Assembly (NCBI GenBank): GCA_947089135.1
Contig: CAMUJF010000013.1
Coordinates: 1 to 64,000, forward strand
Reading direction: 5' to 3'
Source: an uncultured Clostridia bacterium
GTDB lineage: Bacteria; Bacillota; Clostridia; Oscillospirales; Ruminococcaceae
Length of the DNA: 64,000 nucleotides
Below, in pieces: positions 34,622 through 44,290 of the stretch. Within the stretch, counting starts at the first letter, position 1. Each line of letters begins with the position of its first letter. The notes under the pieces were generated by a model. It saw nothing but the letters and a program-made list of their open reading frames with translations. It was not told where the DNA came from and ran no database searches. The position numbers were made by a program, and so were the translations under genes.

Positions 34622-34745
34622 CCGTAATCATACGGCTGCAAAAGTGTACTCCGTGTACGCCAAACATTCAATTTGCAGGGGACGGGTCTACCGTCACGCA
34701 ATCTTTATGCAATTTCAACGGGCGGGAAAACCCCGCCCCTACAAG
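34622..34745. repeat. GC-rich hairpin repeat between polA and the DUF3592-like gene
   Basis: Contains GGGCGGG/CCCGCCC with an A-rich loop (34720-34738) and a small CCGTA/TACGG hairpin (34622-34634). On the minus strand the first could also end polA transcription, since it reads GGGGCGGGGTTTTCCCGCCC. I recall similar GTAGGGGCGGGG elements from other Clostridia genomes. Confidence 0.5.
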
Positions 34746-34750
34746 ATAAA

Positions 34751-37291
34751 TCAGCCTTTAGCATCGTACCATGTTTTTCCTTTGGAAACGTCCGCTGTAA
34801 GAGGTACGTCAAGCTTTGCCGCGCCGCGCATTTCCTCACCGAGAACCGCAGCGGCACGCTCTGCGTCCTTTTCCGACACCTCTATGATAAGCTCGTCGTG
34901 TACCTGCAATATCAGCCGCGCTTCAAGGTTTTCCGCCGCAAGCCGCCGATAGACCTTTATCATAGCTATTTTGATTATGTCCGCGGCAGTACCCTGTATC
35001 GGAGCGTTCATAGCGGCGCGCTTGCCGAACGCCTGAATATTTTTATTGGAATTTTTCAGTTCGGGAATGGGTCTGCGCCTGTGATACATTGTTTCAGCGT
35101 ACCCTTTGGCTTTAGCGTCCTCAACGGTTTTTTCCATAAATTTTGAAACATTGGGGTACTTGGCAAGATAATTTTTAATGTACCTATCCGCCTCGGCAAC
35201 GGTAACACCTATATCCTTTGAAAGTGAAAACGCGCCTATACCGTACACAATGCCGAAGTTTACAGCCTTTGCCGCGCGTCGCATTTCGGAAGTGACCATA
35301 TCCGCAGGCATATCGAAAACCTGTGCAGCAGTGGAGGTGTGAATGTCCATGCCGTTTTCAAAGCCGTCCTGCATATTTTTATCGCCGCTCATATGAGCAA
35401 GAATACGCAGTTCAATTTGGCTGTAGTCCGCGTCAAGGAGCACTTTTCCCTCCTCCGCAACAAAAAACTTCCGCATATTTCTGCCAAGCTCAGTGCGGAC
35501 GGGAATATTCTGCACGTTGGGTTCCGCGGAGGAAATACGTCCCGTACGTGTCTCGGTCTGCTTGAAAAGACTGTGTACCCTGCCGTCCTCGGCAACAACT
35601 TTCAGAAGTCCCTCAACATAGGTGGAATTAAGCTTTGAAAGCTGACGGTACTGTAAAATAAGGTCAACGATCTCGTGCTTATCCCTAAGATTTTCAAGCA
35701 CGTCCGCATTTGTGGAATATCCCGTTTTAGTTTTTTTGCCCGTGGGCAGACCCATTTCCTCGAAAAGCACCACGCCAAGCTGTTTCGGAGAACCGATATT
35801 GAACTCGTGTCCCGCCATAAAATATATCTGCCGCTCGATTCCCGACATTTCCTCCGTAAGGTTTTCGCCGAAACGTTTTATGCCCTCGGAGTCGATTTTT
35901 ACTCCGTAATGCTCCATGCCCGCCAAAACCTCGGTAAGGGGCAGCTCTATTTCGTTCAGAAGCCATGTCATGCCTTGTTTTTCCACCTCTGCAAGCATTA
36001 CGGGAGCAAGACTTGCAAGAGCGGCAATTTCAGCAAATTCTCCCAACTCCTCATACGTTGGCACACCGTACTCCGCGCACATTCTTTCCACAGAGTACTC
36101 TGTAGAATTAGTGTTAAGAACGTACCCCAGAATATCCGCATCGGCAGTGATATTTTTAAGCTCTCTGCCGTTTTCAATACAAAAACGGTACACGTGCTTT
36201 GCCGCCGCCGTTATCTTTTGGCATTGAGAAGAAAGAAAATCAAGCTGTGCGGACTTATCCGAAACAGTGTAAATTTTTTCTTCGTTTGTGGGAAGAAGCT
36301 GCATTACTCCGTCTTTGAAAAGGAAAACAGCATCGTTAATTTCGGAAATATTTCCCGAAAATTCCCCTGCCTCCGCGTATTTCCGTTTTTCCGGAGCAGC
36401 GGCTTTAGGAGCGTTTGCGACAGCCGAGGGCTTGACCTTAAGCCGTTCCAAAAGCTTGAACATTTCCAATTCCGTCAGCAGACATGATACCTTTTCCACG
36501 TCTCTTTCCCCGACCTTATAAGCATTTATATCCATTTCGATCGGAGCGTTTTTCACGATAGTTGCAAGCCATTTGCTTTGCTCCGCGTCTGCTTTTCCCG
36601 TCTCAAGCTTTGCAAGCACAGACTTTGTGGCAGTTACTTTGCCACTTTCAAGAGCCGAATAAATCTGCTCCACCGTGTGGTAATTCTTGATAAGCTGTGT
36701 GGCGGTCTTTTCGCCTATACCCTTAACTCCGCTGATGTTGTCGGAGCTGTCACCCATTAAGGCTTTCAAGTCGATAAGCTCAATAGGCGCAATTCCGTAA
36801 TCCTCTGTAAACTTTTCCTCTGTATATTTCACAGTACCCTTTGTGGTATGCAAAAGCACGGTAACATTGTCATTGATAAGCTGAAGCGAGTCCCTGTCCC
36901 CCGTAAGGACATAGCACTCCCCTTTCATATCGGCGCAGAGCTTTGAAAGCGTTCCAAGAATATCGTCCGCCTCAAAGCCCTCGCATTCTACAATTTTTAT
37001 TCCCAGAGCCGTAAGAAGCTCCTTTATCACAGGCATTTGCTGAGCAAGCTCGTCAGGCATGCCGTGGCGGTTAGCTTTGTAGCTTTCAACAGCCTTGTGG
37101 CGGAATGTAGGCGCACGCAGATCAAAAGCTACCGCAGCGCAATCCGGAGAAATCTCATTCACAACAGAAAGATAAATATTCATAAACCCTGTTATTGCAT
37201 TGGTATACACTCCGTTTTTATTGGACAGCATTTTGATACCGTAAAACGCGCGGTTCATAATGCTGTTGCCGTCAATTGCAAGAAGCTTCAT
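34751..37291 (-). CDS. polA: DNA polymerase I
   Basis: 846 aa. N-terminal 5'-3' exonuclease domain (about 1-290) with GDSSDNISGVKGIGEKTA; a middle region shaped like the 3'-5' exonuclease but without clear acidic catalytic residues, as in Gram-positive Pol I; and a C-terminal polymerase domain with DYSQIELRILAHMSGD, the finger helix RRAAKAVNFGIVYG and QVHDELIIEV. It fills gaps after RNA primer removal and in excision repair. ATG at 37291 has CAGGGGG upstream, and the earlier frame is AT-rich filler. Confidence 0.96.
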   Translation of the reverse strand: MKLLAIDGNSIMNRAFYGIKMLSNKNGVYTNAITGFMNIYLSVVNEISPDCAAVAFDLRAPTFRHKAVESYKANRHGMPDELAQQMPVIKELLTALGIKIVECEGFEADDILGTLSKLCADMKGECYVLTGDRDSLQLINDNVTVLLHTTKGTVKYTEEKFTEDYGIAPIELIDLKALMGDSSDNISGVKGIGEKTATQLIKNYHTVEQIYSALESGKVTATKSVLAKLETGKADAEQSKWLATIVKNAPIEMDINAYKVGERDVEKVSCLLTELEMFKLLERLKVKPSAVANAPKAAAPEKRKYAEAGEFSGNISEINDAVFLFKDGVMQLLPTNEEKIYTVSDKSAQLDFLSSQCQKITAAAKHVYRFCIENGRELKNITADADILGYVLNTNSTEYSVERMCAEYGVPTYEELGEFAEIAALASLAPVMLAEVEKQGMTWLLNEIELPLTEVLAGMEHYGVKIDSEGIKRFGENLTEEMSGIERQIYFMAGHEFNIGSPKQLGVVLFEEMGLPTGKKTKTGYSTNADVLENLRDKHEIVDLILQYRQLSKLNSTYVEGLLKVVAEDGRVHSLFKQTETRTGRISSAEPNVQNIPVRTELGRNMRKFFVAEEGKVLLDADYSQIELRILAHMSGDKNMQDGFENGMDIHTSTAAQVFDMPADMVTSEMRRAAKAVNFGIVYGIGAFSLSKDIGVTVAEADRYIKNYLAKYPNVSKFMEKTVEDAKAKGYAETMYHRRRPIPELKNSNKNIQAFGKRAAMNAPIQGTAADIIKIAMIKVYRRLAAENLEARLILQVHDELIIEVSEKDAERAAAVLGEEMRGAAKLDVPLTADVSKGKTWYDAKG

Positions 37292-37334
37292 AGCAATCCC
37301 CCTGTAATAATTATTTAATAAAAAATATGGAAAT

Positions 37335-37391
37335 AATACGCAAATATAATAAACAATCTGCAAATAGTCTGCAAATAATACATATTTGCAG
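37335..37391. repeat. GCAAATA repeats between rdgB and polA
   Basis: Three direct copies of GCAAATA and one inverted copy. The last two form CTGCAAATA/TATTTGCAG with a 5-base loop (37369-37391). On the minus strand this lies just after the rdgB stop but has no T run, so it is a poor terminator. Confidence 0.45.
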
Positions 37392-37396
37392 AAATA

Positions 37397-37969
37397 TCAG
37401 CTTTGATCTGCAAAAAAGTCTTTCATCAGCCTAATAGCCTCCGCACGGTGACTAACAGTGTTTTTCTCGTCAGCGGAAAGCTCCGCAAATGATTTTTCAC
37501 CGTACATAAAAATAGGATCGTAGCCGAAGCCGTTTGTACCGCGGTTCTCGTATCCTATCTTTCCGAATACCTTTCCTGTGAAGTAATGGTCTTTTCCGGA
37601 ACCGTCAATGTAGCAAATGCAGCAGGTGAAGTTCGCGCCGCGCTTATCGTCAGGTATGTTCTTTAACTCCTTCAAAAGACGTTTTTTCCGCTGTCCCTCA
37701 GGAGCGTACCGCGCGGAAAAAATACCCGGCGCACCGTCCAGAGCGTCCACCTCCAAACCGCTGTCGTCAGCGATAACGGGAAGTCCAGTCAGTTCAAAAA
37801 CAGCTTTTGCTTTCAGATACGCGTTTTCGGCAAATGTCTTGCCGTTTTCCTCAACCTCTATGTCCGCTCCCGCTTCGGATTGGGAAATGACGTTTATCCC
37901 GGCAGGAGACAGTATTTCCCGTACCTCACGGAGCTTGTTTTTATTATTTGTGGCAAGAATTATTTTCAT
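37397..37969 (-). CDS. rdgB: XTP/dITP diphosphatase (RdgB/HAM1 family)
   Basis: Hydrolyses dITP, XTP and ITP to monophosphates, keeping deaminated purines out of DNA and RNA. 190 aa, with the start ILATNNKNKLREV, the VIADDSGLEVDALDGAPGIFSARYA block near residue 65 and the GTNGFGYDPIF motif near 143, then SHRAEAI. AGGAG site. It is 10 bases after ftsY. Confidence 0.95.
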   Translation of the reverse strand: MKIILATNNKNKLREVREILSPAGINVISQSEAGADIEVEENGKTFAENAYLKAKAVFELTGLPVIADDSGLEVDALDGAPGIFSARYAPEGQRKKRLLKELKNIPDDKRGANFTCCICYIDGSGKDHYFTGKVFGKIGYENRGTNGFGYDPIFMYGEKSFAELSADEKNTVSHRAEAIRLMKDFFADQS

Positions 37970-37978
37970 ACAAAACTC

Positions 37979-39205
37979 CTACTCCCTATTATCACTATCG
38001 GAGGATTCCTCGTTTTTCTTTTTTCCAAATGTGATTTCCTTAAACAAAAATCCGAATTTGCCATCCTTAAGACTCTTTTTCTCCTGCTCGGTATTTTGCA
38101 CATCTTCTTCAGCTTCGGAGGCTTCTTTATCGGTTTCTTCTGTAATATCTTCTTCCGTTTCCGCAGTTTCCATTGAAGCTTCTTCCGTTTCAGTTTCTTC
38201 CGCAGCTGCTTCTGACGACTCTTCTTCGGAAATATTTTCGGGTTCTTCCTCTGTATCATCATCGTCCAAACGCTCATAGTTATAGTCAAAATCTGATTCC
38301 GTTTCAAACAAAGCGTCCACAAAATCACGGGCATGGAAGTCCTGCAAATCGTCGAGCTTTTCGCCCACACCCACAAGCTTAACAGGTATACCAAGTTCAC
38401 GGTGAATGGAAATGATTATTCCGCCCTTTGCTGTACCGTCAAGCTTTGTGAGGACGATTCCGGTGATATCCGCTGTCTCGCCGAAAAGCTTCGCCTGATT
38501 TACCGCGTTCTGACCCGTAGTCGCATCAAGGACAAGGAGAGTCTCCAGCGAACAGCCCTCGGCTTGCTGATTGACGATACGGCTTATTTTTTTCAGCTCA
38601 TCCATGAGATTTTTCTTGTTATGGAGACGTCCCGCCGTATCGCAGATAAGCACGTCCACATCGCGTGCCTTTGCCGCCGTTACCGCGTCGAAAACCACAG
38701 CCGCAGGATCTGAACCCTCTGCGTGCTTGACAATATCAACGCCTGCACGCTCCGTCCACACTTGAAGCTGATCAATAGCCGCCGCACGGAAAGTGTCCGC
38801 CGCCGCCACAAGGACGTTTTTTCCCTCGTTTTTATACCGCGCCGCAAGCTTGCCGATAGTGGTAGTCTTGCCCGCACCATTCACGCCGATAACAAGTATA
38901 ACCGCAGGCTTTGAGGACGTGTCGATGCACTTGTCCTCGCCCAGCATTTCAGTAATAATATCTTTCAGCTCGTTCATGAGTTGCGCCGTTTCCGTCAGAC
39001 CCTTTTCCTTGACCTTTTTGCGCAGCTCACCGCATATTTCAAGAGAGGTCTCAACGCCGATATCGCAGGTTATGAGCAGTTCTTCCAGTTCCTCGAAAAA
39101 ATCCTCGTCGATCTTTGTAAAGGAGTTCATCAGGGCTTCAAGCTTGCCCATCATGGAATCCTTTGTCTTTTTTAATCCTGCCGCAATTTTACTGAAAATA
39201 TTCAT
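37979..39205 (-). CDS. ftsY: Signal recognition particle receptor FtsY with a C-terminal acidic tail
   Basis: GTPase that receives SRP-ribosome complexes at the membrane. 408 aa. The N and G domains occupy residues 1-305, with GVNGAGKT (107-114), DTFRAAA, DTAGR and TKLDGTAKGG motifs. Most FtsY proteins carry their variable acidic A domain at the N-terminus. Here the protein starts directly with the N domain and an acidic Glu/Asp/Ser/Thr-rich stretch of about 65 residues lies after the G domain, followed by a small basic/hydrophobic element (KFGFLFKEITFGKKK). Start at 39205 is 7 bases from AAGGAGG. Confidence 0.93.
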   Translation of the reverse strand: MNIFSKIAAGLKKTKDSMMGKLEALMNSFTKIDEDFFEELEELLITCDIGVETSLEICGELRKKVKEKGLTETAQLMNELKDIITEMLGEDKCIDTSSKPAVILVIGVNGAGKTTTIGKLAARYKNEGKNVLVAAADTFRAAAIDQLQVWTERAGVDIVKHAEGSDPAAVVFDAVTAAKARDVDVLICDTAGRLHNKKNLMDELKKISRIVNQQAEGCSLETLLVLDATTGQNAVNQAKLFGETADITGIVLTKLDGTAKGGIIISIHRELGIPVKLVGVGEKLDDLQDFHARDFVDALFETESDFDYNYERLDDDDTEEEPENISEEESSEAAAEETETEEASMETAETEEDITEETDKEASEAEEDVQNTEQEKKSLKDGKFGFLFKEITFGKKKNEESSDSDNRE

Positions 39206-39247
39206 TGCCATACCTCCTTGATAATATTTCGTGTTGTATGTATACGC

Positions 39248-39682
39248 TCAAACTGCATAGGCACGCAGTATTTCAACTGTTCTCTCCAGATTTCTCTCCT
39301 GATCGGGGAAATTGCAGCCTGCCGAGTACACTTTTTTCGTCGCAGATATTTTCAGCTTCACAAATCTCTGACCGATAGGAAATTCCGCTCTTATCCTATA
39401 TTCTCCAAAAGGAGTTTTTCCGATCTTTATATTTTTTACAGTGGCAATATCAAAAGCTTTCGCGCTGTATTCCCCCAAAATGTCCGCACCGAAAATGACA
39501 AGAATCAATCTGCCGCCACTTGTGCAAGAGGTGTATCCTGCAAACGTATTTTCACCCGCAGAAAAGATTCCGCCTCTAAGTTCAAACACGCAGTAAATCG
39601 GACAAAGACTTTCTTCTCCCTCTAAAAGCATAGGATCTAAAAGTGAGTTCATGTGCTGCACGGATATTTTTTCGTACTTCAT
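39248..39682 (-). CDS. Unknown protein, 144 aa
   Basis: I do not recognise it. It looks like a mainly beta-stranded soluble protein with no signal or membrane segment. It lies between smc and ftsY, 38 bases after smc and 42 before ftsY, in the same orientation. The start at 39682 has GGTGAT upstream, and the longer frame is weaker. The neighbourhood does not reveal its role. Confidence 0.78.
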   Translation of the reverse strand: MKYEKISVQHMNSLLDPMLLEGEESLCPIYCVFELRGGIFSAGENTFAGYTSCTSGGRLILVIFGADILGEYSAKAFDIATVKNIKIGKTPFGEYRIRAEFPIGQRFVKLKISATKKVYSAGCNFPDQERNLERTVEILRAYAV

Positions 39683-39720
39683 AATATCACCGTTTCCTCT
39701 TTTACGCAAACCGTTTCCGT

Positions 39721-42700
39721 TTAATTTGCTTCTATTTCCGCCGAGGTCTGATCAAGCTTCAAAACACGGGAAATACCCTTTTCCTGCATAGTAACGCCGT
39801 ACATAACGTCCGCTTCATCCATGCTTCCGCGCCTGTGAGTAACCAAAATAAACTGGGTCGTATCGGTAAAATTCCTAAGATACTGGGCATATTTGACAAC
39901 GTTTATGTCGTCCAAAGCAGCCTCGATCTCGTCCAATATGCAGAACGGAGCGGGCTTTATTTTAAGTATCGCAAAATATATCGCAATTGCCACAAACGCC
40001 TGCTCGCCGCCCGAAAGAAGCGACAAACTTTTGATGACCTTTCCCGGAGGCGCAACGTTTATCTCAATTCCGGATTCAAGCACGTCCTCCGGATCGGTAA
40101 GAGTAAGCTCCGCCCGTCCGCCGCCGAAAAGCTCCACGAAAATTTCCTTGAAATTTTCATTTATTTGGTTGAAGCTTTCGCTGAACTGCCGCCTCATGTT
40201 ATCGGTAAGTTCCTCGATAAGCTGTTCAAGCTCACGCTTTGAGGTCTCAACGTCGTCAAGCTGTCCGCGCATAAAAGTGTACCTTTCTGAAACCTCCTTG
40301 TACTCCTCTATCGCCGCCACATTGACGTTTCCCAAGCCGCGTATTTTCTGTTTTACATCGTTCAGATCCCTCTGCACCGTCAGCAGATCCTCAACGGGAG
40401 CCGCAATTTCCCGCGCCTCTGAAAGATACATTCCGTACTGCTCCTGCATATCGGAAATGATCCCGTCGTAGTTGTTCTGAACCGCGCCCTGACGCTCCTC
40501 CAACCTTGTCATTTCCCGGGAAAACTTTTCTCTGTCGTCTGTCAGGCTGCGTATTTTTATACGTCCCTCATTGGACTTTTGCTCCATTTCCCTTTTTGCG
40601 GACTGCTCCTCCAGGATTTTCGCGTTTATTTCCGACACCGCGTCCGCCGCGTTTTCCAGTGAGGACTTGCGTTCTTCTATAAGCTTTTCCTTTTCGGAAA
40701 TGATTTTTTTCTGCTCCTCCAAAGCCACAGCAAGTCGCGCGGAATTGTCTCCCAATGCGGAAAACTGCTCCTCAAGCTGCTTTATTTCCGCTTCTAACGC
40801 GTCCTTGTCCTTGCTTCGTTCAAGCTGATAAAGCTTCATTTCCGAAAGCTTTTCCGAAAGCTTTTCCCTTTTTTCCTTTATTTCCGTGCGCATTTCCTCG
40901 CTGTCCGCAGCCTGCTTCTCCAGTTCAGCTATTTCTTCCTCGCATTTCCGCAGATTTTCCTCTGCTTCCGCAGTATTTCTGTCGTTTTCCTTTATTTTCT
41001 CCGCGTACCGCTTTGCGTTTTCCACAGCCGCCTTTATCTGCGACTCATTCTGCTCCAGAAGTGATATGATACGCTTTATTTCCGACTCAAAACGTATCTT
41101 ATCCTCGCCGATGACACGAAGCTCGTCCTTTGCGCCCTCAATGTCAAAGCCAAGCTTGTCGGTCTCTGCCTGAAGCTTTTCCATGCTCTGCTTGACTTCC
41201 CCGATACGCGCAGAAAGCTTGCTTTTTTCATTTTCAAGCTTTTCTATGTCGTTCTTTCTGGTAAGTACTCCGCTGGACTTCGCCGCCGAGCCTCCGGTAA
41301 AGGAACCTCCCGCGTTGATCACCTGACCGTCCAGCGTTACTATTTTGAATTTGTAGCCGTACTTTTTTGCAATTACAGTTGCATCGTCAATGTCCTCCGC
41401 AACGGCAATGCGTCCCAAAAGGGAATTGAACACTCCCGTGAGATTTTCGTCAAAGCCCACAATGTCTACCGCCAAAGCCACAAATCCTGTGCAGTCCTCC
41501 AAGCCCCGCTCTGCCAAACGGTTTCCCTTTACCGACGTAACAGGAAGAAACGTCGCGCGTCCAGCCTTTGATTCCTGCAAAAGACGTATACCCCGCTTTG
41601 CGGTTTCCTCATTGTCCACAACAATATTTTGAAGCGCACCGCCCAACGCCGTTTCAATAGCAAGACTGTAACCGCTTTCCACCTTTATAAGCTGCGCCAC
41701 AGAGCCGTACACGCCGCGAAGCTGTCCCGTTTTGGAGGCTTTCAGCACCTGCTTTACCGAGTGAGCAAAGCCCTCCATGCTGTTCTCCAGATCGGTAAGC
41801 ATTCTGATTCTCTGCTCCTTGTCTCGGATAGAGAAACTTATGTCCTCAAACTCTTTTTTAGTCAGGGAAAGCTTTTCCGACCGTCCCTGCCACAGCTTTG
41901 TCAGACCGTTGACGCGGTTGTTTACCTCCCCGGATTTTTCCTCCAGCATTCGCACGCCGTCCTCTGTCTCGCGCTTTTCCGCAGAGAGCTGCTCGCCGTT
42001 TTCGCGGAGCTGCTCCTCCTGTTCGCGGCACTGCTTTAGCTGCTCGGCAAGCTCAGTCTTTCCCGCATCTCCCGATGTTACCGCAATTTTCAGCTCCGAC
42101 TGCCTGATATAAAGCTTTCCAAGCGCGCCGTTAACGTCGGAAAATTTACTGTCAAAGCTGTCCTGCTCGCTTGAAAGCTTTTTTAGTTCCTCGCTTGCGG
42201 ATTTGTGTTTCTCTTCGGTATCAGAAATATCCTCCTCCGCCTTTTTCACCAAAGAAAGCTTTTCCTCAATGATACGGCGGTTTTCCTCACCGGAATTTTC
42301 CGCGTTTTCCTGCTGCTTTTCGATGTCGGCAATCGTTTCACGACAGTGGGAAATATCGTTCTCAAAAACTGCAATATCCGAGTGGAGCTGTGTATTGGAC
42401 TTCTCCGCCTCCAGTATTTTCGCCCGCATTTCCTCGATTTTCAGCGACGAGGACTCCATTTTCGTCTGCAAGTCCTCCGCCTCAGCTTCAAGACGGGAAA
42501 TGTCCGCTTCAACAGCGTCGTACTCGCTTTTATTTATAAGTATCTTGTCGGAAATTTCCTCCAGACGCGCTTTCAGATCGTCAAGCTGCTTGACCCATAC
42601 CGCAATTTCCAAGGACTTTTTCCTGTCCGACAATTCAAGGAATTTCGCCGCCTTTTCCGACTGGATACGCAAGGGTTCAACCCGGCTTTCAAGTTCTCCC

Positions 42701-43284
42701 ATAATATCGTTGAGCCTGAGAATGTTTTCCTGAGCCGCCGCAAGCCGTCTTTCAGCCTCGGCTTTCTTGTAGCGGAATTTGGAAATTCCCGCCGCTTCCT
42801 CAAATATTTCCCTGCGCTCGCCCGATTTTGCGGACACTATTTCCGCAACCCTGCCCTGTCCGATTATAGCATAGCCTTCCCTGCCAAGACCCGTATCCAT
42901 AAAAAGCTCGTAAATATCCTTTAACCGTACCTGCGAACCGTTTATCATGTATTCGCTTTCACCGCTTCGGTAAAGCTTTCTTGTAACCGACACCCTGTCC
43001 GCAGGAATTTGCAGCAGACCGCGGTTGTTTACTATGTTAAGGGTGACCTGCGCGAAGCCCATAGGCTTGCGCTGAGTCGTTCCCGCAAAAATAACGTCCT
43101 CCATTTTGCCGCCGCGGAGAGTTTTCGAGGATTGCTCCCCCAGCACCCAGCGCACAGCATCGCCGATATTGGATTTTCCGCTTCCGTTCGGACCCACAAC
43201 AGCGGTCAGACCCTTGTGAAAGTCCAGCTTTATCTTATCGGGGAACGATTTGAACCCCTGCATTTCAAGTGATTCCAGATACAT
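39721..43284 (-). CDS. smc: Chromosome partition protein SMC
   Basis: ATPase that condenses and separates the chromosome together with ScpA and ScpB. 1187 aa, the usual length. Walker A GPNGSGKS is at residues 31-38, two long coiled coils flank a hinge near residues 500-660, and the C-terminal head has LLSGGEQAF and the Walker B ILDEIEAALDD. Start has AAAGGAA. It follows the radical SAM gene by 4 bases in the classic rnc-smc-ftsY order. Confidence 0.97.
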   Translation of the reverse strand: MYLESLEMQGFKSFPDKIKLDFHKGLTAVVGPNGSGKSNIGDAVRWVLGEQSSKTLRGGKMEDVIFAGTTQRKPMGFAQVTLNIVNNRGLLQIPADRVSVTRKLYRSGESEYMINGSQVRLKDIYELFMDTGLGREGYAIIGQGRVAEIVSAKSGERREIFEEAAGISKFRYKKAEAERRLAAAQENILRLNDIMGELESRVEPLRIQSEKAAKFLELSDRKKSLEIAVWVKQLDDLKARLEEISDKILINKSEYDAVEADISRLEAEAEDLQTKMESSSLKIEEMRAKILEAEKSNTQLHSDIAVFENDISHCRETIADIEKQQENAENSGEENRRIIEEKLSLVKKAEEDISDTEEKHKSASEELKKLSSEQDSFDSKFSDVNGALGKLYIRQSELKIAVTSGDAGKTELAEQLKQCREQEEQLRENGEQLSAEKRETEDGVRMLEEKSGEVNNRVNGLTKLWQGRSEKLSLTKKEFEDISFSIRDKEQRIRMLTDLENSMEGFAHSVKQVLKASKTGQLRGVYGSVAQLIKVESGYSLAIETALGGALQNIVVDNEETAKRGIRLLQESKAGRATFLPVTSVKGNRLAERGLEDCTGFVALAVDIVGFDENLTGVFNSLLGRIAVAEDIDDATVIAKKYGYKFKIVTLDGQVINAGGSFTGGSAAKSSGVLTRKNDIEKLENEKSKLSARIGEVKQSMEKLQAETDKLGFDIEGAKDELRVIGEDKIRFESEIKRIISLLEQNESQIKAAVENAKRYAEKIKENDRNTAEAEENLRKCEEEIAELEKQAADSEEMRTEIKEKREKLSEKLSEMKLYQLERSKDKDALEAEIKQLEEQFSALGDNSARLAVALEEQKKIISEKEKLIEERKSSLENAADAVSEINAKILEEQSAKREMEQKSNEGRIKIRSLTDDREKFSREMTRLEERQGAVQNNYDGIISDMQEQYGMYLSEAREIAAPVEDLLTVQRDLNDVKQKIRGLGNVNVAAIEEYKEVSERYTFMRGQLDDVETSKRELEQLIEELTDNMRRQFSESFNQINENFKEIFVELFGGGRAELTLTDPEDVLESGIEINVAPPGKVIKSLSLLSGGEQAFVAIAIYFAILKIKPAPFCILDEIEAALDDINVVKYAQYLRNFTDTTQFILVTHRRGSMDEADVMYGVTMQEKGISRVLKLDQTSAEIEAN

Positions 43285-43288
43285 ATTT

Positions 43289-44290
43289 TTATTCCTTTTT
43301 TACAATTATCTCGCGGTTTTGCAGGCTTTTAGCGGGACAAATTTTAATCTCCGCACCCTTTTCCGAAAAGTACAGTATGTTGCATTTCCGCTGCCCCGCC
43401 GCCTTGCTTACGGCGTTTGCAGGAACGAAAACCGTGTAATTCCCTTTTGCTTCGATCTGTTTTTCCATTTCCCTGCGGAACAGTATTCCCTCAACTATCT
43501 CTCGGAAAGCGGGGTGATAAAGTCCTCCGAGCATATCCGCCTCTGTCGTTTCGGACGCGTGCAGACCCAGCTTTATGACCCGTACCCCCGCCGCTTCAAA
43601 CATTTCAAGCATATCCGCGCAAAGCTCCGCCGCCGTATCAAGCTCATAGGGTACGTACTCACCGCTTTGGAAAAGCTCACCCAAGCGGGTATTTTTAAGT
43701 ATCACGGTAGGGTACAGCCTTGCAGTTTGCGGAGCGAGAGCGATTATCCGCCGCGCTGTTTCCATATCCTTTTCAGGCGTAGAGCAGTACAGACCTATCA
43801 TCATCTGCAAACCCAGTTCAAAGCCGTACTTCTTTATTATCGAGGAGGCTTCCTCAACCTGAGCGGCTGTATGTCCCCTGCGGTTTGCGGACAGAACGCC
43901 GTCGTCCATGGACTGCGCCCCAAGCTCTATCGCGGTCGTTCCGTAGCTTTTCAGTATTTCAAGAATTTCCGTGTTTATACAGTCGGGACGGGTAGAACAG
44001 CGGATACCGCGCACCTTTCCGCTTCGTACAAAGGGGTACGCCGCTTCAAGAAGCGATATCATATAGTCTCTGTCAACAGCGGTAAAGCTGCCGCCGAAAA
44101 AAGCTATCTCGGAGTCGCCGTCGGGAAGCTTCTCACAGGCTGTTTCAAGAGTACGTCCGACTTCTTCCGCAGAGGGCGCGGAAACGGTGCTGCTTATGAC
44201 ACGCTGATTACAGAACGAACAGGCGTTGGGACACCCCATATGGGGTATAAAAATCGCAATATTGCTGTGCCGTTTTTTAGCCGTACCCAT
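43289..44290 (-). CDS. Radical SAM protein, Elp3-like family
   Basis: 333 aa with a CPNACSFC cluster motif (CxxxCxxC) near residue 20 that binds the 4Fe-4S cluster used to cleave SAM, and GGSFTAVD near residue 65. Related to the radical SAM half of Elp3, but without its acetyltransferase domain. Such genes occur between rnc and smc in Clostridia. The reaction is unknown; tRNA modification is a reasonable guess. Its ATG overlaps the rnc stop by one base (TAATG). Confidence 0.88.
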   Translation of the reverse strand: MGTAKKRHSNIAIFIPHMGCPNACSFCNQRVISSTVSAPSAEEVGRTLETACEKLPDGDSEIAFFGGSFTAVDRDYMISLLEAAYPFVRSGKVRGIRCSTRPDCINTEILEILKSYGTTAIELGAQSMDDGVLSANRRGHTAAQVEEASSIIKKYGFELGLQMMIGLYCSTPEKDMETARRIIALAPQTARLYPTVILKNTRLGELFQSGEYVPYELDTAAELCADMLEMFEAAGVRVIKLGLHASETTEADMLGGLYHPAFREIVEGILFRREMEKQIEAKGNYTVFVPANAVSKAAGQRKCNILYFSEKGAEIKICPAKSLQNREIIVKKE

